The notes: generated from the sequence alone by a model not told the origin. Numbered from the stretch's first letter, positions 8,707-17,318 are shown. The stretch is 53,979 nucleotides of DNA from an uncultured Planctomycetaceae bacterium (GCA_903863885.1 CAIPEB010000370.1:1-53979); one strand, 5' to 3'. Made by a program: numbers and translations.

Positions 8707-9873
8707 ATGTTCCAGGCGAAGCCAGCAGCAGTTAAAGCCGTCGCGATGACGGCTCCCGGCCGAATGGAAATTCGCAGCTACCCGTACCCGCAAATGGACC
8801 GCGATTCCGCGATCCTCAAGGTCGACATGACGGGAGTGTGCGGCACAGACAAGCACATCTTCAAGGGGGAAGCCGGCAGCATCCGCGGCAAGTCGATTTT
8901 TCCGTACATCGGCGGACACGAGGTCATCGGAACCATCGTCGAGATCGGCGAGAACGCCGCGCGGACGATGGACTTCGATCGTCAGCCATTGAAAGCCGGC
9001 GACCGAGTGGCACTCGCGGTGGAAGTGAACTGCGGCAGTTGCTGGTACTGCCGGCATCATTACAACAACACGACCTGCGAGAATCAGGTCATGGCCTACG
9101 GCATTCATCCCAACGCGGACACAGCTCCGTACCTCCGCGGCGGCTTTGCGGAATACATGTACATCATGCCGGGCACGTCCTTGTTCAAGCTCCCCGAAGA
9201 CATGCCGACGGACGTCGCGGTATTCGTGGAAGAGTTCGCGGTCGCTTACCATTCTCTGGCCAGGGCCACAGCGCCCTTTGCGGCGGTGAAGGAAGGTTTC
9301 GGCCCGGGAGATTCCGTGGCGGTACTCGGCAATGGCCCGCTCGGACTGCTCCACGGCATCATGGCCAGCATCCATGGCGCCGGACTCCGCATCGCCACGG
9401 ATCTCGCCGATCTCCGACTACGGAAGGCCAAGGAACTCTACGCGGACATCACGATCAATGCCGCACGCACGTCGGCCGAGTCGAGAATCCAGCAGGTCCG
9501 CGAGATGACGGAAGGAGTCGGACCCGATTTAGTCATCGAGTCGGCGGGGGATCCCGAAGTCTTCATCGAAGCTCTGGAGATGGTAAGGAAAGGCGGGACC
9601 GTCGTCGAAGTGGGCAACTGGGTGGACACGGGAAAGACGGTGCCGCTGAATGTCATGAAGCACATCGCGTCCAAGAATGTGCACATCCACTCGGTCTTTC
9701 ATTGCGGGACCAACTGGCGGCCGGTGCTGCAGATTCTCCAACAGCAGAGCAACCGATACCCGTTCCCGTCACTGATCTCGCACCGGATGAATCTGGACGA
9801 GTTGTCCGCCAATATGCAGGTTGTGACCAATCCGAACGAGTGCGTTAAAGTCGAGGTAGTGCCTCAACCTTGA
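8707..9873 (+). CDS. Zinc-dependent medium-chain alcohol/polyol dehydrogenase
   Basis: 388 residues from an ATG preceded by GGGAGG with six-base spacing; upstream in-frame sequence overlaps the divergent regulator and is rejected. Catalytic zinc ligands are in GVCGTD and GGHE. The structural-zinc lobe is NCGSCWYCRHHYNNTTC, with four cysteines. The Rossmann NAD(P) loop is GNGPLGLL, and EVGNW lies in the substrate domain. Family chemistry is reversible oxidation of an alcohol or sugar alcohol with NAD(P); the carbohydrate context suggests a polyol or sugar. It begins a likely operon with the glycosidase gene 19 bases downstream, under the divergent AraC regulator. No signal peptide; cytoplasmic. 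Confidence 0.92.
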   Translation: MFQAKPAAVKAVAMTAPGRMEIRSYPYPQMDRDSAILKVDMTGVCGTDKHIFKGEAGSIRGKSIFPYIGGHEVIGTIVEIGENAARTMDFDRQPLKAGDRVALAVEVNCGSCWYCRHHYNNTTCENQVMAYGIHPNADTAPYLRGGFAEYMYIMPGTSLFKLPEDMPTDVAVFVEEFAVAYHSLARATAPFAAVKEGFGPGDSVAVLGNGPLGLLHGIMASIHGAGLRIATDLADLRLRKAKELYADITINAARTSAESRIQQVREMTEGVGPDLVIESAGDPEVFIEALEMVRKGGTVVEVGNWVDTGKTVPLNVMKHIASKNVHIHSVFHCGTNWRPVLQILQQQSNRYPFPSLISHRMNLDELSANMQVVTNPNECVKVEVVPQP

Positions 9874-9892
9874 TCACGGAAATTGCCTCACC

Positions 9893-12334
9893 ATGAATGC
9901 CAAAACCCTCGTACTGCTTCTTGCCGCCCTGGGTGGATTCCGTTCCGCAAACGCCGTCGAACGCTGGGGTGTCTTTGAACTCACCCTGCCCGGCCCGGCG
10001 TCAGGCAATCCGTATTGCGATGTGCAATGGTCCGCGACGTTCACGCAGGGCGATCAGCACATCACCGTGCCTGGCTTCTGGGATGGCGGCGATACGTACA
10101 GACTCCGGTTCAGCCCACCGGCGTCAGGCCAGTGGAACTTCGAAACGCGCAGCGCTACAGCGGAGCTTAATGGCAAGACGGGCGCTGTGACGGTCGACTC
10201 GCCCAGCGGCAATAACCACGGGCCGGTAGTGGTCTTTGACACGTTCTATCTGCGATACGCTGACGGTTCACCTTATCACGAGTTCGGCACCACCTGTTAT
10301 GCCTGGGTGCATCAGCCGCGCGAACTGCAGGAGCAAACACTCATAACACTTGCGGACTCGCCGTTCAACAAGATTCGGTTCTGCGTTTTCCCCAAGAGTT
10401 ACTATGTCGCCAATAAGAATGAGCCGGAGTTCTTTGCCTTTCAGAAGGGGGCGGACGGCAAGTTCGACTTCAGCCGACCGGATCCCGTTTTCTGGCACAA
10501 TTTCGAGCAACGCATTCTGGATTTGCAGAAGCTCGGCATTGAGGCCGACATCATCTTGTGGCATCCGTATGATCGCTGGGGATTTGCGGATATGAGCAAA
10601 GCCGAGGACGATCGCTACCTTCGCTACTGCATCGCCCGGCTGAGCGCTTTCCGCAATGTCTGGTGGTCGCTGGCAAACGAATACGATTTCATGACCAATC
10701 GGCCGGCCGGGCATCGCGGCAACAAGCAATGGGAAGACTGGGACCGGTTCTTTTCGGTTCTTCAAAAAGAAGATCCGCATCAGAGGCTGCGCGGCATTCA
10801 CAACGGCAGCAAGTGGTACGACCACACGAAGGACTGGGTCACGCACGCCAGCCTCCAGACCTCGGACATGAACGGCGGCGTCCGCTTTCGCAACCAGTAC
10901 CGCAAGCCCGTCATTTACGACGAGTGCAAGTACGAGGGAAATATCTCGGAGGGCTGGGGGAACCTCACCGCGCGCGAAATGGTGCAGCGGTTCTGGCTCG
11001 GCACGCTCAGCGGCTGTTATGTCGGCCACGGCGAAACCTACAAGCACCCGCAGGATATCCTCTGGTGGTCGAAGGGCGGCGTCCTGCACGGCCAAAGCCC
11101 GCAGCGAATCCAATGGCTCAAGGACTTCATGGCCAAGGCCCCGGCGTTCCACGAACTCCAGCCATTGGGCGATGTCCAAAGTCATTTTCTTCTCGCCAAA
11201 CCAGGCGAGTACTATTTGGTCTATTGCCTTGACCGCCGGAATCAGACCGTGAATCTGGCGGGCGACCGTCCCTACAAAGTGGACGCCATTGATCCATGGG
11301 ATATGACGATCACACCCGTGGGGACAGCCCGGCCGGGCGAGTTCAGCGTCTCGGCTCCGAAGCGTGACACGGCATTTCGCTTCATGCCGTATCAACCCGG
11401 CGAGAAGATGCGGCCGGACGCGCCAAAGATCTCCGCATCCGTCACCGAAGGTGTTGCGCCGCTCGCGGTGCAATTCAGAAGTCCTGTCAGCGGCAGGATG
11501 CAATGGGATTTCGGCGACGGCTCGATCAGCGATGCCGCCAACCCGAACCATATATATGAGAAACCCGGACTCTATTCCGTAAGACTCACGCTGACGGAAG
11601 CCGAAGGTGCCGTTGCCTGCTCGTACATCCAAATCGCGGTGGATCGCAGGAGCGACGATCCGATCGTTCGACTTGCTGTTCTCCAGGACGAAACACCCAA
11701 GCTGAAACTACACGGCACAGCGAAGCGAACGGACAGCGGTACGCTCCATCTTCCCGACGGCAAACCGTGGGGGTGGGTGCAGGTCGGCGACGCGGCATTG
11801 GACGACCTGCGCGGACTGAAGTCGTTTACGGTCCTCGGATGGCTGAAGCCGGAGAGCCTTCAGGCCGGCAGCGGCGGAAACCGGATCGCTTTCTGTCTTA
11901 ACAACGATCACTCCGGCATCGATCTTGTCTGCCATGCCGACGGCCGATTACGCCTGGCGGTAGACGAATGGCCGGACTCAGTCCGCAATGATAGTTCGCC
12001 CGGCAAACTTCAAGTCGGCAAGTGGGTCTTCTTCGCCGTGACCTATGACGGGACGAGCGCAACGGACAACGTGAACTGGTATTTCTCGCAGCCGATAGAC
12101 TCGCCGGGCAATACCGAAGTCAAGCTCGACCGAAAGACCTCGTACGGCGCGGGCCCCGTGGATCCGGATATCGGGCCGCTGGTCATCGGCAATTTCAACG
12201 AGACGATGCACAGCTATGGACTCGACCGCCAGTTCCGCGGCGAGATTCAAGCGATTCAGATTTTCGGCAGCCGCGCGTCCGGACGCGGAGCCCTGACACT
12301 CGATGCCATTTCGGGACGCCTGCCTCAACAATAG
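9893..12334 (+). CDS. Exported apiosidase-like glycoside hydrolase: DUF5060-DUF4038-PKD-LamG
   Basis: 813 residues with a signal peptide (LVLLLAALGGF, cleavage near ANA). Domains in order: DUF5060-like beta-sandwich (about 24-110), a TIM barrel of the DUF4038/apiosidase-like type (about 120-430), a DUF5605-like strand region, a PKD domain (about 511-580, core WDFGDGSISD), and a concanavalin/LamG domain (about 616-795). Two glutamates fit the clan GH-A catalytic pair: E263 in SLANEYDF and E344 in YDECKYEG. Related proteins act on apiose or other branched plant-glycan sugars; the exact sugar is uncertain. PKD and LamG regions probably bind polysaccharide. It follows the dehydrogenase gene by 19 bases. 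The extracytoplasmic enzyme likely supplies a sugar that the cytoplasmic dehydrogenase or other enzymes process (inference). Confidence 0.87.
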   Translation: MNAKTLVLLLAALGGFRSANAVERWGVFELTLPGPASGNPYCDVQWSATFTQGDQHITVPGFWDGGDTYRLRFSPPASGQWNFETRSATAELNGKTGAVTVDSPSGNNHGPVVVFDTFYLRYADGSPYHEFGTTCYAWVHQPRELQEQTLITLADSPFNKIRFCVFPKSYYVANKNEPEFFAFQKGADGKFDFSRPDPVFWHNFEQRILDLQKLGIEADIILWHPYDRWGFADMSKAEDDRYLRYCIARLSAFRNVWWSLANEYDFMTNRPAGHRGNKQWEDWDRFFSVLQKEDPHQRLRGIHNGSKWYDHTKDWVTHASLQTSDMNGGVRFRNQYRKPVIYDECKYEGNISEGWGNLTAREMVQRFWLGTLSGCYVGHGETYKHPQDILWWSKGGVLHGQSPQRIQWLKDFMAKAPAFHELQPLGDVQSHFLLAKPGEYYLVYCLDRRNQTVNLAGDRPYKVDAIDPWDMTITPVGTARPGEFSVSAPKRDTAFRFMPYQPGEKMRPDAPKISASVTEGVAPLAVQFRSPVSGRMQWDFGDGSISDAANPNHIYEKPGLYSVRLTLTEAEGAVACSYIQIAVDRRSDDPIVRLAVLQDETPKLKLHGTAKRTDSGTLHLPDGKPWGWVQVGDAALDDLRGLKSFTVLGWLKPESLQAGSGGNRIAFCLNNDHSGIDLVCHADGRLRLAVDEWPDSVRNDSSPGKLQVGKWVFFAVTYDGTSATDNVNWYFSQPIDSPGNTEVKLDRKTSYGAGPVDPDIGPLVIGNFNETMHSYGLDRQFRGEIQAIQIFGSRASGRGALTLDAISGRLPQQ

Positions 12335-12715
12335 GGGTGTAAGTCGTTGAAGCACGTCATGGCACACGTACATATCTTCTTTCCGGTTGCCGCAGAGCGG
12401 CACCTGAGTCTCCTCGGAACATGCAGCGATCCGAGAACGTGTTTGAAAAATCCAATTCACCCTCCTGCAATGCGGGAGGGTCGGACACGAAAGCGTCCGG
12501 GGAGGGGCATTCCCCCTTCTCCGGCCCTGGCGGGCCGACTCTCCCCAAGGGGCGAGTGAATTTCAAAACACCTTCTGAGGTAAAGACGCCTGCTTGCACG
12601 CAATCAGCGTCGAGGCACTTCAAGAAACCGGGGGAACCCGAAACCGGTTCTTCGTTGTCGCAACGTGCATATCCCCGTCTTCATGAGCCGACGGGCATTG
12701 AAGACACGTCCTGCG
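12335..12715. other. Intergenic region between convergent genes, carrying repeat copy B
   Basis: 381 bases without a credible gene. The central part is the repeat element described at 12454-12562; the flanks show nothing recognisable. Confidence 0.6.
12454..12562. repeat. GC-rich intergenic repeat element with inverted ends, copy B
   Basis: 109 bases bounded by aattcac (12454-12460) and gtgaatt (12556-12562). Inside, accctcc and ggagggt form a stem around an eight-base loop (12459-12481), followed by gagggtcgg, cacgaaagcgt and ggggaggggcat. The same ordered words occur in copy A at 7554-7695. Both copies sit between convergent genes. Confidence 0.7.
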
Positions 12716-13252
12716 TTACATAGCGTCAAGTTCCTGCTGAGTGATTTGTCGGAACGAGAACCGATACCCCTCATATACAGCGATACCGTAGAAGAGGAGG
12801 TCCATGGGGCTGAACGTTTCCTTCAGCAACTCCACTACAATGCTCGGGCTGCTCAGCACGTCGACGACGACGCTCAGGAACGGAACCGAATTCGCGGTTG
12901 CTGCAAAACCGCATACGGAGAGCACGTTGCCAAGAAGGCATCCTCCGAGCGCTCCGACAGCTCCCACATAACCAAAGACGCTCGTCATTCCCTTGCCGAG
13001 TTTGCGCACTGCGAATCCGACAAGAAATCCGACTCCGACCGCCATCCACCCGATCTGATACTCTGTTACCACAGTCACAGCCGCCCATATCGAAGCACCG
13101 ACGATTGCAGCGACAACCGCACCGATCACGCCAAGCATCAGGTTCTGCTCAGCGAGCCGCCGAGTAACAAGTTCCTGCAACTTGGCAGCGTAAGCCTCGG
13201 CGCTGATACTGGGTTCCGAATCGGCGATGACGATCGGCTCTTGAGATTCCAT
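12716..13252 (-). CDS. Hypothetical integral membrane protein
   Basis: 178 residues starting at ATG 13252, with AAGGGG six bases upstream; this removes 31 weak N-terminal residues of the longer frame. A 40-residue cytoplasmic-type N-terminus rich in Glu and Gln precedes three strong hydrophobic spans: about 41-65 (LMLGVIGAVVAAIV), 67-88 (GWMAVGVGFLVGFAV) and 94-121 (GAVGALGGCLLGNVLSV), with a weaker fourth near 152-168 (LLFYGIAVYEGY). Glycine-rich spans and the GWMAVGVGF motif resemble uncharacterised planctomycete membrane proteins. No catalytic motif is visible and no function is assigned. A TATATT box on this strand near 13347 could be its -10. Confidence 0.75.
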   Translation of the reverse strand: MESQEPIVIADSEPSISAEAYAAKLQELVTRRLAEQNLMLGVIGAVVAAIVGASIWAAVTVVTEYQIGWMAVGVGFLVGFAVRKLGKGMTSVFGYVGAVGALGGCLLGNVLSVCGFAATANSVPFLSVVVDVLSSPSIVVELLKETFSPMDLLFYGIAVYEGYRFSFRQITQQELDAM

Positions 13253-13690
13253 GGCGTACCCCTTTGTGTTTGCTGAACCGCAACCAAATTTGCCGACTTG
13301 ACCGAATCGCTGCAGGACGCTCGTCCCTGCCCGACAAATCGCCAATATAGGGCCGTGCGATCTCGAACCAAAGCGATTCTGCCGCTCCAGCGCAGAATCA
13401 TACTCCCATCGGGAACCCGACTCTGCGCGACGAACCGCAACGCGGTCCGATCGCGAAGGCGACGCCGAGTTCTGTCGAACTGAGCAAACGCCGCGGCGGG
13501 TCGCTCAGGGATCAGCAATCCGAGCTCCTTGCTTCCGGTGTCTCTGTTAGAGGAAAGGCATTCGGTGGTTCGCTTCAAAATGCAGTTCTCTCACGGTGAC
13601 ACGAATATGACATGAAGGGGCGTCGCCACGCTGGATGAAAGGGCGGATGCTGGTAACTGTTAGCGGGAAGCCCATTGTGTGTTTGTTTTC

Positions 13691-13732
13691 CTCCGGACTC
13701 CGGACTCCAGACTCCAGACTCCAGACTCCGGA
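13691..13732. repeat. Heptanucleotide tandem repeat (ctccrga)6
   Basis: Six consecutive seven-base units: two ctccgga, three ctccaga, one ctccgga. The same repeat in the opposite orientation occurs at 17059-17089. A seven-base unit is not compatible with coding periodicity. Confidence 0.9.
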
Positions 13733-13820
13733 CTTCTTCGTATGAGATCACGAAGCGTGAAGAGTGATTTGTTCCGTGTCTGGTCCGTGGCGTCTTCCCG
13801 TGCTGAAAACGGGGGCACTT

Positions 13821-13835
13821 CCTGTAGAATACAGG
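13821..13835 (+). promoter_or_regulatory. Candidate -10 within a short palindrome, upstream of the 267-residue membrane protein
   Basis: cctgta-gaa-tacagg is a perfect inverted repeat with three-base spacer; it contains TAGAAT, a fair -10 hexamer, 28 bases before the ATG at 13863. It could be a regulated promoter or a fortuitous hairpin. No good -35 is seen. Confidence 0.35.
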
Positions 13836-13862
13836 TAGCTAAAGGGCAGGGGAGGAAGCCGT

Positions 13863-14666
13863 ATGAGAGCCTCGCAGAGTTCTTTCCCGTCATTTCGCTG
13901 CTTGATTTCACCTGCTGCGTTCGATCTCGGCAGCATCCGCTGCGGCCGCATCTTGCCCGCAGCCCGCTGCACGCCTGTCAGTCGGCTGCTCTGCGGCATC
14001 TGGCTGGCAGTGGCGGCCGCGACATGTTTCGTACCGCCGGCCGCAGCCGATTCGGGGGTTGAGCCGCCGAAGGTCGAGGAAGTGGTGGACGGCGAGTTCC
14101 TTGGGATTCATATCAGCGACCAGACGCACGACAAGTTCTCCCGGAATGCATGGCTGCTCGCTACAATCCGGGACGGCAGACGCGGCGCCGATGTGTTCCG
14201 TCGCTATCAACTGGACGCCCTTTCGCTGCAGGATGGCCAGGATGCCAAGTCGGGCGAGCCGGCGGTGCTCGTCGTGCCGGTCTCCAGACCGAATGAGATT
14301 CCCGACCCGCCCATGGAACCAATTACCGTGCGGCGTTGGAAGCCGCAGGCAGGACGAGTCTATCAAGCCGAGGAACTCGCTCGGCTGCAGTTGACCAGTC
14401 CGCCGAACGCGGAAGATCTGTTCCGGCTGCGCGACATGATCAGCGGCAATCGATACGGAGCTTCGGTGTCGCTTCTTCGCGGCGTTTGGATCACGCTCGC
14501 CTTTGTCGCCGCGGGCATGGCGTTGATCGTGCTCGCCGGCGCCTACCGCTGCTTCGCGTACGTAACGACGCGTTGGGACATGCTGGCCGCGAACAAGAAA
14601 GACGAATCAGCCCGCCAGTCGCTTCGAACGGCTCGAGCCGAACAGGAAAATTCGGTCGATACTTAG
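13863..14666 (+). CDS. Hypothetical membrane-anchored protein with signal peptide
   Basis: 267 residues, ATG preceded by GGGGAGGA at good spacing. A long N-region leads to a hydrophobic export signal (LLCGIWLAVAAATCFV, cleavage near AAA|D). The middle (about 65-200) is a soluble region without recognised motifs, rich in Pro and Arg. One strong transmembrane helix follows (about 211-232, LAFVAAGMALIVLAGAY), then a basic and acidic cytoplasmic tail. This gives an extracytoplasmic domain tethered by a C-terminal helix. No homologue is recognised. It is convergent with the ATP-grasp genes. Confidence 0.72.
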   Translation: MRASQSSFPSFRCLISPAAFDLGSIRCGRILPAARCTPVSRLLCGIWLAVAAATCFVPPAAADSGVEPPKVEEVVDGEFLGIHISDQTHDKFSRNAWLLATIRDGRRGADVFRRYQLDALSLQDGQDAKSGEPAVLVVPVSRPNEIPDPPMEPITVRRWKPQAGRVYQAEELARLQLTSPPNAEDLFRLRDMISGNRYGASVSLLRGVWITLAFVAAGMALIVLAGAYRCFAYVTTRWDMLAANKKDESARQSLRTARAEQENSVDT

Positions 14667-14730
14667 CGCAGCCTTCTGGAGCGGCCAGTCGAACTGCGGA
14701 GCATTTGGATCTGCGAATGTTCCGAACTGG

Positions 14731-14852
14731 GTGGCACTGGCTCTGCCAGTGTTCCGAGTCGCACATCGAGCATTAGCACGATACGCCACTCGTCCAATTC
14801 AAGCAGTTAGGTCCCGAGCACCGTGCGACAACACTGGCGAAGCCAGTGCCAC
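14731..14852. repeat. Inverted pair of cactggc-gccagtg palindromes
   Basis: Two 23-base arms, 14731-14753 and 14830-14852, are inverted copies differing at two positions. Each arm itself contains cactggc/gccagtg separated by three bases, so each can form its own hairpin and both can pair across the 76-base spacer. They lie between two convergent genes, where they may also stop transcription. Confidence 0.85.
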
Positions 14853-14913
14853 TCGAACAAATTGCTGAACTTGTATTTCGATCAGGCTAACACCCGCGGG
14901 CAATCAGCCCGTC

Positions 14914-15975
14914 TCAACCTGCGGTTCGCCCGGTATCGTCGAGGATGCGGGCGATGGCCTGTTCGAATGGAATGCCGGCCCGCGCTAAAGCCGCTGCAAA
15001 ACCGGCGTCGGGCGAAAGGCACGGACTGACGTTAACCTCGAGAATCCAGGGGTTGCCGTCTTCATCGACGCGGAAATCCACCCGCACGTGACCGGCGAGC
15101 CGGAATACCTCCCAGCTTTGCTCGGAGAGTTCGACGAGTCGGTCGAGCAGCGGCTTGTCCGACTCGGGAAACTCGAAGGTCCGCGGCGTGTGGTGAAACT
15201 CGAACGAGTCTGCGTCCCATTTGGCGCGATACCCGACCACGCGGGGTTTCCCGGCGGGAAACTTCGAGAAATCGATCTCGGCCGGTGGCAGAACTTCGCA
15301 GACCGACGCGGCACCGGCACCGCTCGCCCGATCCTGTCGGCCCCGGGTCAGCACCGAGACATTGAATTCCCGACCCTCGATGAACTGCTCGGCGAGGCAT
15401 GGCTTCCCGAGCCGCGCCGTGGCTTCGCGCAGCCGCTGCTTCAGGTCATCTTCGCCGGAACTCTCAAACACGAGGTCGTCGTCGATTCCGAACGAGGCGT
15501 GTTCGGTCATCGTTTTGATGATGTATCTGCCGTGGCGTGCCGAGCCGCGGGCATTGGAACTATCGCGAGACGATACCGCGGGCAACCCTGCGGGCGGCAC
15601 CAGGGTCATCCAATCCGGGGTCGGCAATCCCGCCAGCCGCAGGCATTGCTTGGCAAGCACTTTGTCCACCGTCAGGAACACGGCGTCGGACGGCGCACCC
15701 GTGTACGGAATCCCCATCGTGTCGAGAACGCCCGGCACGATGTACTGCAGGCGATCGGATCCGCCGAGCGACTCGACCAGATTGAAAGCCACTTCCGGCT
15801 GCCGCTGGAGAACGGAGGCGCGAAACGCATCGAGATCCATCGTGCACGGCAGCACGTCAACTTCGTGCCCCAACCGAACCGCCGCTTCGCGCACGACCTC
15901 GACCTGGACGAGCGTGTCCTGATCCGACTCGAGAGCCCCGTCAGCAACCGCGTTGTGGACAATCAGTACGCGCAA
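14914..15975 (-). CDS. D-Ala-D-Ala-ligase-like ATP-grasp enzyme (second of a pair)
   Basis: 353 residues from a TTG start (AAGGA eight bases upstream); the protein begins RVLIVHN, a normal pre-ATP-grasp strand. The fold follows D-Ala-D-Ala ligases: MGIPYTG, DK near residue 104, ATP-binding YIIKTMTEHASFGI, AEQFIEGREFNVSV, an omega-loop-like GYRAKWD, and the metal site VRVDFRVDEDGNPWILEVN. The substrate-binding GEDG of true Ddl is replaced by SLGGSD, so it is not a housekeeping Ddl. Family chemistry is ATP-dependent activation of a carboxylate as acyl phosphate and ligation to an amine. It lies 30 bases after the first ATP-grasp gene, downstream of lysine 2,3-aminomutase. I infer that it joins beta-lysine or a derivative to another amino acid. 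Confidence 0.85.
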   Translation of the reverse strand: MRVLIVHNAVADGALESDQDTLVQVEVVREAAVRLGHEVDVLPCTMDLDAFRASVLQRQPEVAFNLVESLGGSDRLQYIVPGVLDTMGIPYTGAPSDAVFLTVDKVLAKQCLRLAGLPTPDWMTLVPPAGLPAVSSRDSSNARGSARHGRYIIKTMTEHASFGIDDDLVFESSGEDDLKQRLREATARLGKPCLAEQFIEGREFNVSVLTRGRQDRASGAGAASVCEVLPPAEIDFSKFPAGKPRVVGYRAKWDADSFEFHHTPRTFEFPESDKPLLDRLVELSEQSWEVFRLAGHVRVDFRVDEDGNPWILEVNVSPCLSPDAGFAAALARAGIPFEQAIARILDDTGRTAG

Positions 15976-16005
15976 CGTGTTTTTCCTTACTTGACGCGTT
16001 CTTCC

Positions 16006-17040
16006 TCAATTCTTGCGAATCACGCGGGCCGAGGCCGATTCCATAATGTGCCCGATCAGTTCCAGGTATTCCATCCCCTCGGCCGTGGCGATGATCGGCA
16101 GGTCCGAATGGTGGGGGTGCAGTCCAGCCAGCGGGTTGACTTCCATGAACTGAGGCCGCCCCTGCGCATCGCAGCGGATATCCATGCGTCCCGCATCGCG
16201 GCAGCCCAGAGCCTTCCAGGCCGCCAGCGCCAGCTGCTCAGCAGCAGCGACCACGGGATCGTCCTTGGGTTTCGGGTGCGTGTATTCGACGCGATCCTCG
16301 CAGTACTCTTTGTTGGTATACGAATACACTTCCGCCTCGGCTTTCGCCGTCAGCAGAATCTCCATCGTTCCGATGACGCGGCCGGCTTCCCCGGTTCCGC
16401 GAATGCCGATCGTGAATTCGCGGCCCGGCAGGAACTCCTCGACCAGCACCGGCTGACGGAATCGCTGCAGCAGTTCGCGGCAGTTGGCCTCCAGCTGTTC
16501 GGAATTCAACACCTTCGAAGCGGCGGTCACCCCCTTCCCGGTTCCCTCCGCCACTGGCTTGGTGAACAGCGGATACTGCAGGTCCACGCCTTTCACGTCG
16601 CTCATCTGTTCGACCAGCGCGAAACGCGGAGTCAGCAGCCCCGCATCGCGAACGACCAGCTTGGTCATGCGTTTATCGAGGCATACGGCGGTGACCAGCG
16701 GGTCGGAAAACGTGTAGGCGATTTCGTAGGCATCCAGCAGCGCTGGAACCTGCGACTCGCGCGCCTGACCGTGCAGCCCCTCGCTGATGTTGAAGACCAG
16801 ATCCCAGCGTTGGCCGGCCGCGAGCCGTTCGACGAGCGACCGAACGTGTCCGATCCGATCCACCCGGTGACCGAGTGCGAGAACGGCTTCGGCAATCGCG
16901 TCGATCGTTTCCGGGCGGTCGAACTCGGCCGTCTCTTCCTCGCCGTAACCGGCAGCGAGGTACTCGGAACGCAGGTCATAGGTCAGCCCGACGTTTAGCG
17001 AGCCTGTGCCGGGGTACTTGGCCGATCGATCGTTCGCCAT
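16006..17040 (-). CDS. D-Ala-D-Ala-ligase-like ATP-grasp enzyme (first of a pair)
   Basis: 344 residues, ATG with AGGA eight bases upstream. It has an N-terminal domain (NVGLTYDLR), FNISEGLHG, the central LFTKPVAEGTGKGV phosphate-binding region, EEFLPGREFTIGI, an omega-loop-like VYSYTNKEY and the metal-binding GRMDIRCDAQGRPQFMEVNPLAGL. Glu and Asn of EVN are the expected magnesium ligands. The Ddl substrate motif GEDG is absent (here GLHGQ), so a different carboxylate is likely. It is the first ligase after kamA (421 bases away) and is followed after 30 bases by the second ligase. A seven-base tandem repeat ends 19 bases before its start codon. Its role as a peptide- or amide-bond ligase is family knowledge; acting on beta-lysine is inference. 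Confidence 0.86.
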   Translation of the reverse strand: MANDRSAKYPGTGSLNVGLTYDLRSEYLAAGYGEEETAEFDRPETIDAIAEAVLALGHRVDRIGHVRSLVERLAAGQRWDLVFNISEGLHGQARESQVPALLDAYEIAYTFSDPLVTAVCLDKRMTKLVVRDAGLLTPRFALVEQMSDVKGVDLQYPLFTKPVAEGTGKGVTAASKVLNSEQLEANCRELLQRFRQPVLVEEFLPGREFTIGIRGTGEAGRVIGTMEILLTAKAEAEVYSYTNKEYCEDRVEYTHPKPKDDPVVAAAEQLALAAWKALGCRDAGRMDIRCDAQGRPQFMEVNPLAGLHPHHSDLPIIATAEGMEYLELIGHIMESASARVIRKN

Positions 17041-17058
17041 GCGGATAGTCCTGCAATC

Positions 17059-17089
17059 GAGTCTGGAGTCTGGAGTCTGGAGTCTGGAG
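17059..17089. repeat. Heptanucleotide tandem repeat (gagtctg)4
   Basis: Four and a half units of gagtctg, the reverse complement of the ctccaga repeat at 13691-13732. It lies 19 bases before the start of the first ATP-grasp gene, so it is in that gene's leader. Confidence 0.9.
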
Positions 17090-17318
17090 GAAAGAGGCCG
17101 CGGACTTACACCGATGAAACACGGTTGAATTAACTCTTCAGTTTCCGGCCACCGTTCGCCGTATTTCCTGTTCGCCGTATTTCTAAGCTGCGCGCTGCAG
17201 CAACTTCACGCCTGTCTCTCGCGTAATGAGCCGAGTCCCTGCAGGCCGGACGGGGGCAGTTCGGCAGGGCGGGCGAGAAGCGGCATGAATCGGCCGGGCA
17301 CACTGCCGGTGGAACCTA

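Larger units (their letters stand above)
13253..13862. other. Intergenic region between divergent membrane-protein genes
   Basis: 610 bases with no convincing gene or RNA. It holds a seven-base tandem repeat (13691-13732), a short palindromic promoter-like site (13821-13835) and the GGGGAGGA ribosome-binding site of the next gene. Confidence 0.55.

Noticed and set aside
10268-11632. Minus-strand open frame of 454 codons opposite the DUF4038 glycosidase
   Set aside because: It is antisense to a well-supported gene and has no domain.
13821-13835. LexA box
   Set aside because: Inverted halves CTGT/ACAG are five bases apart, not eight as in the E. coli LexA box.
15088-16998. Long plus-strand open frame of 636 codons opposite the ATP-grasp genes
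   Set aside because: It has no recognisable family and covers two clear minus-strand ATP-grasp genes; such frames are common in GC-rich DNA.
14914-17040. Housekeeping D-Ala-D-Ala ligases for peptidoglycan
   Set aside because: Both lack the GEDG substrate motif, and two in tandem beside kamA is not the usual peptidoglycan context. The broader ATP-grasp call is kept.
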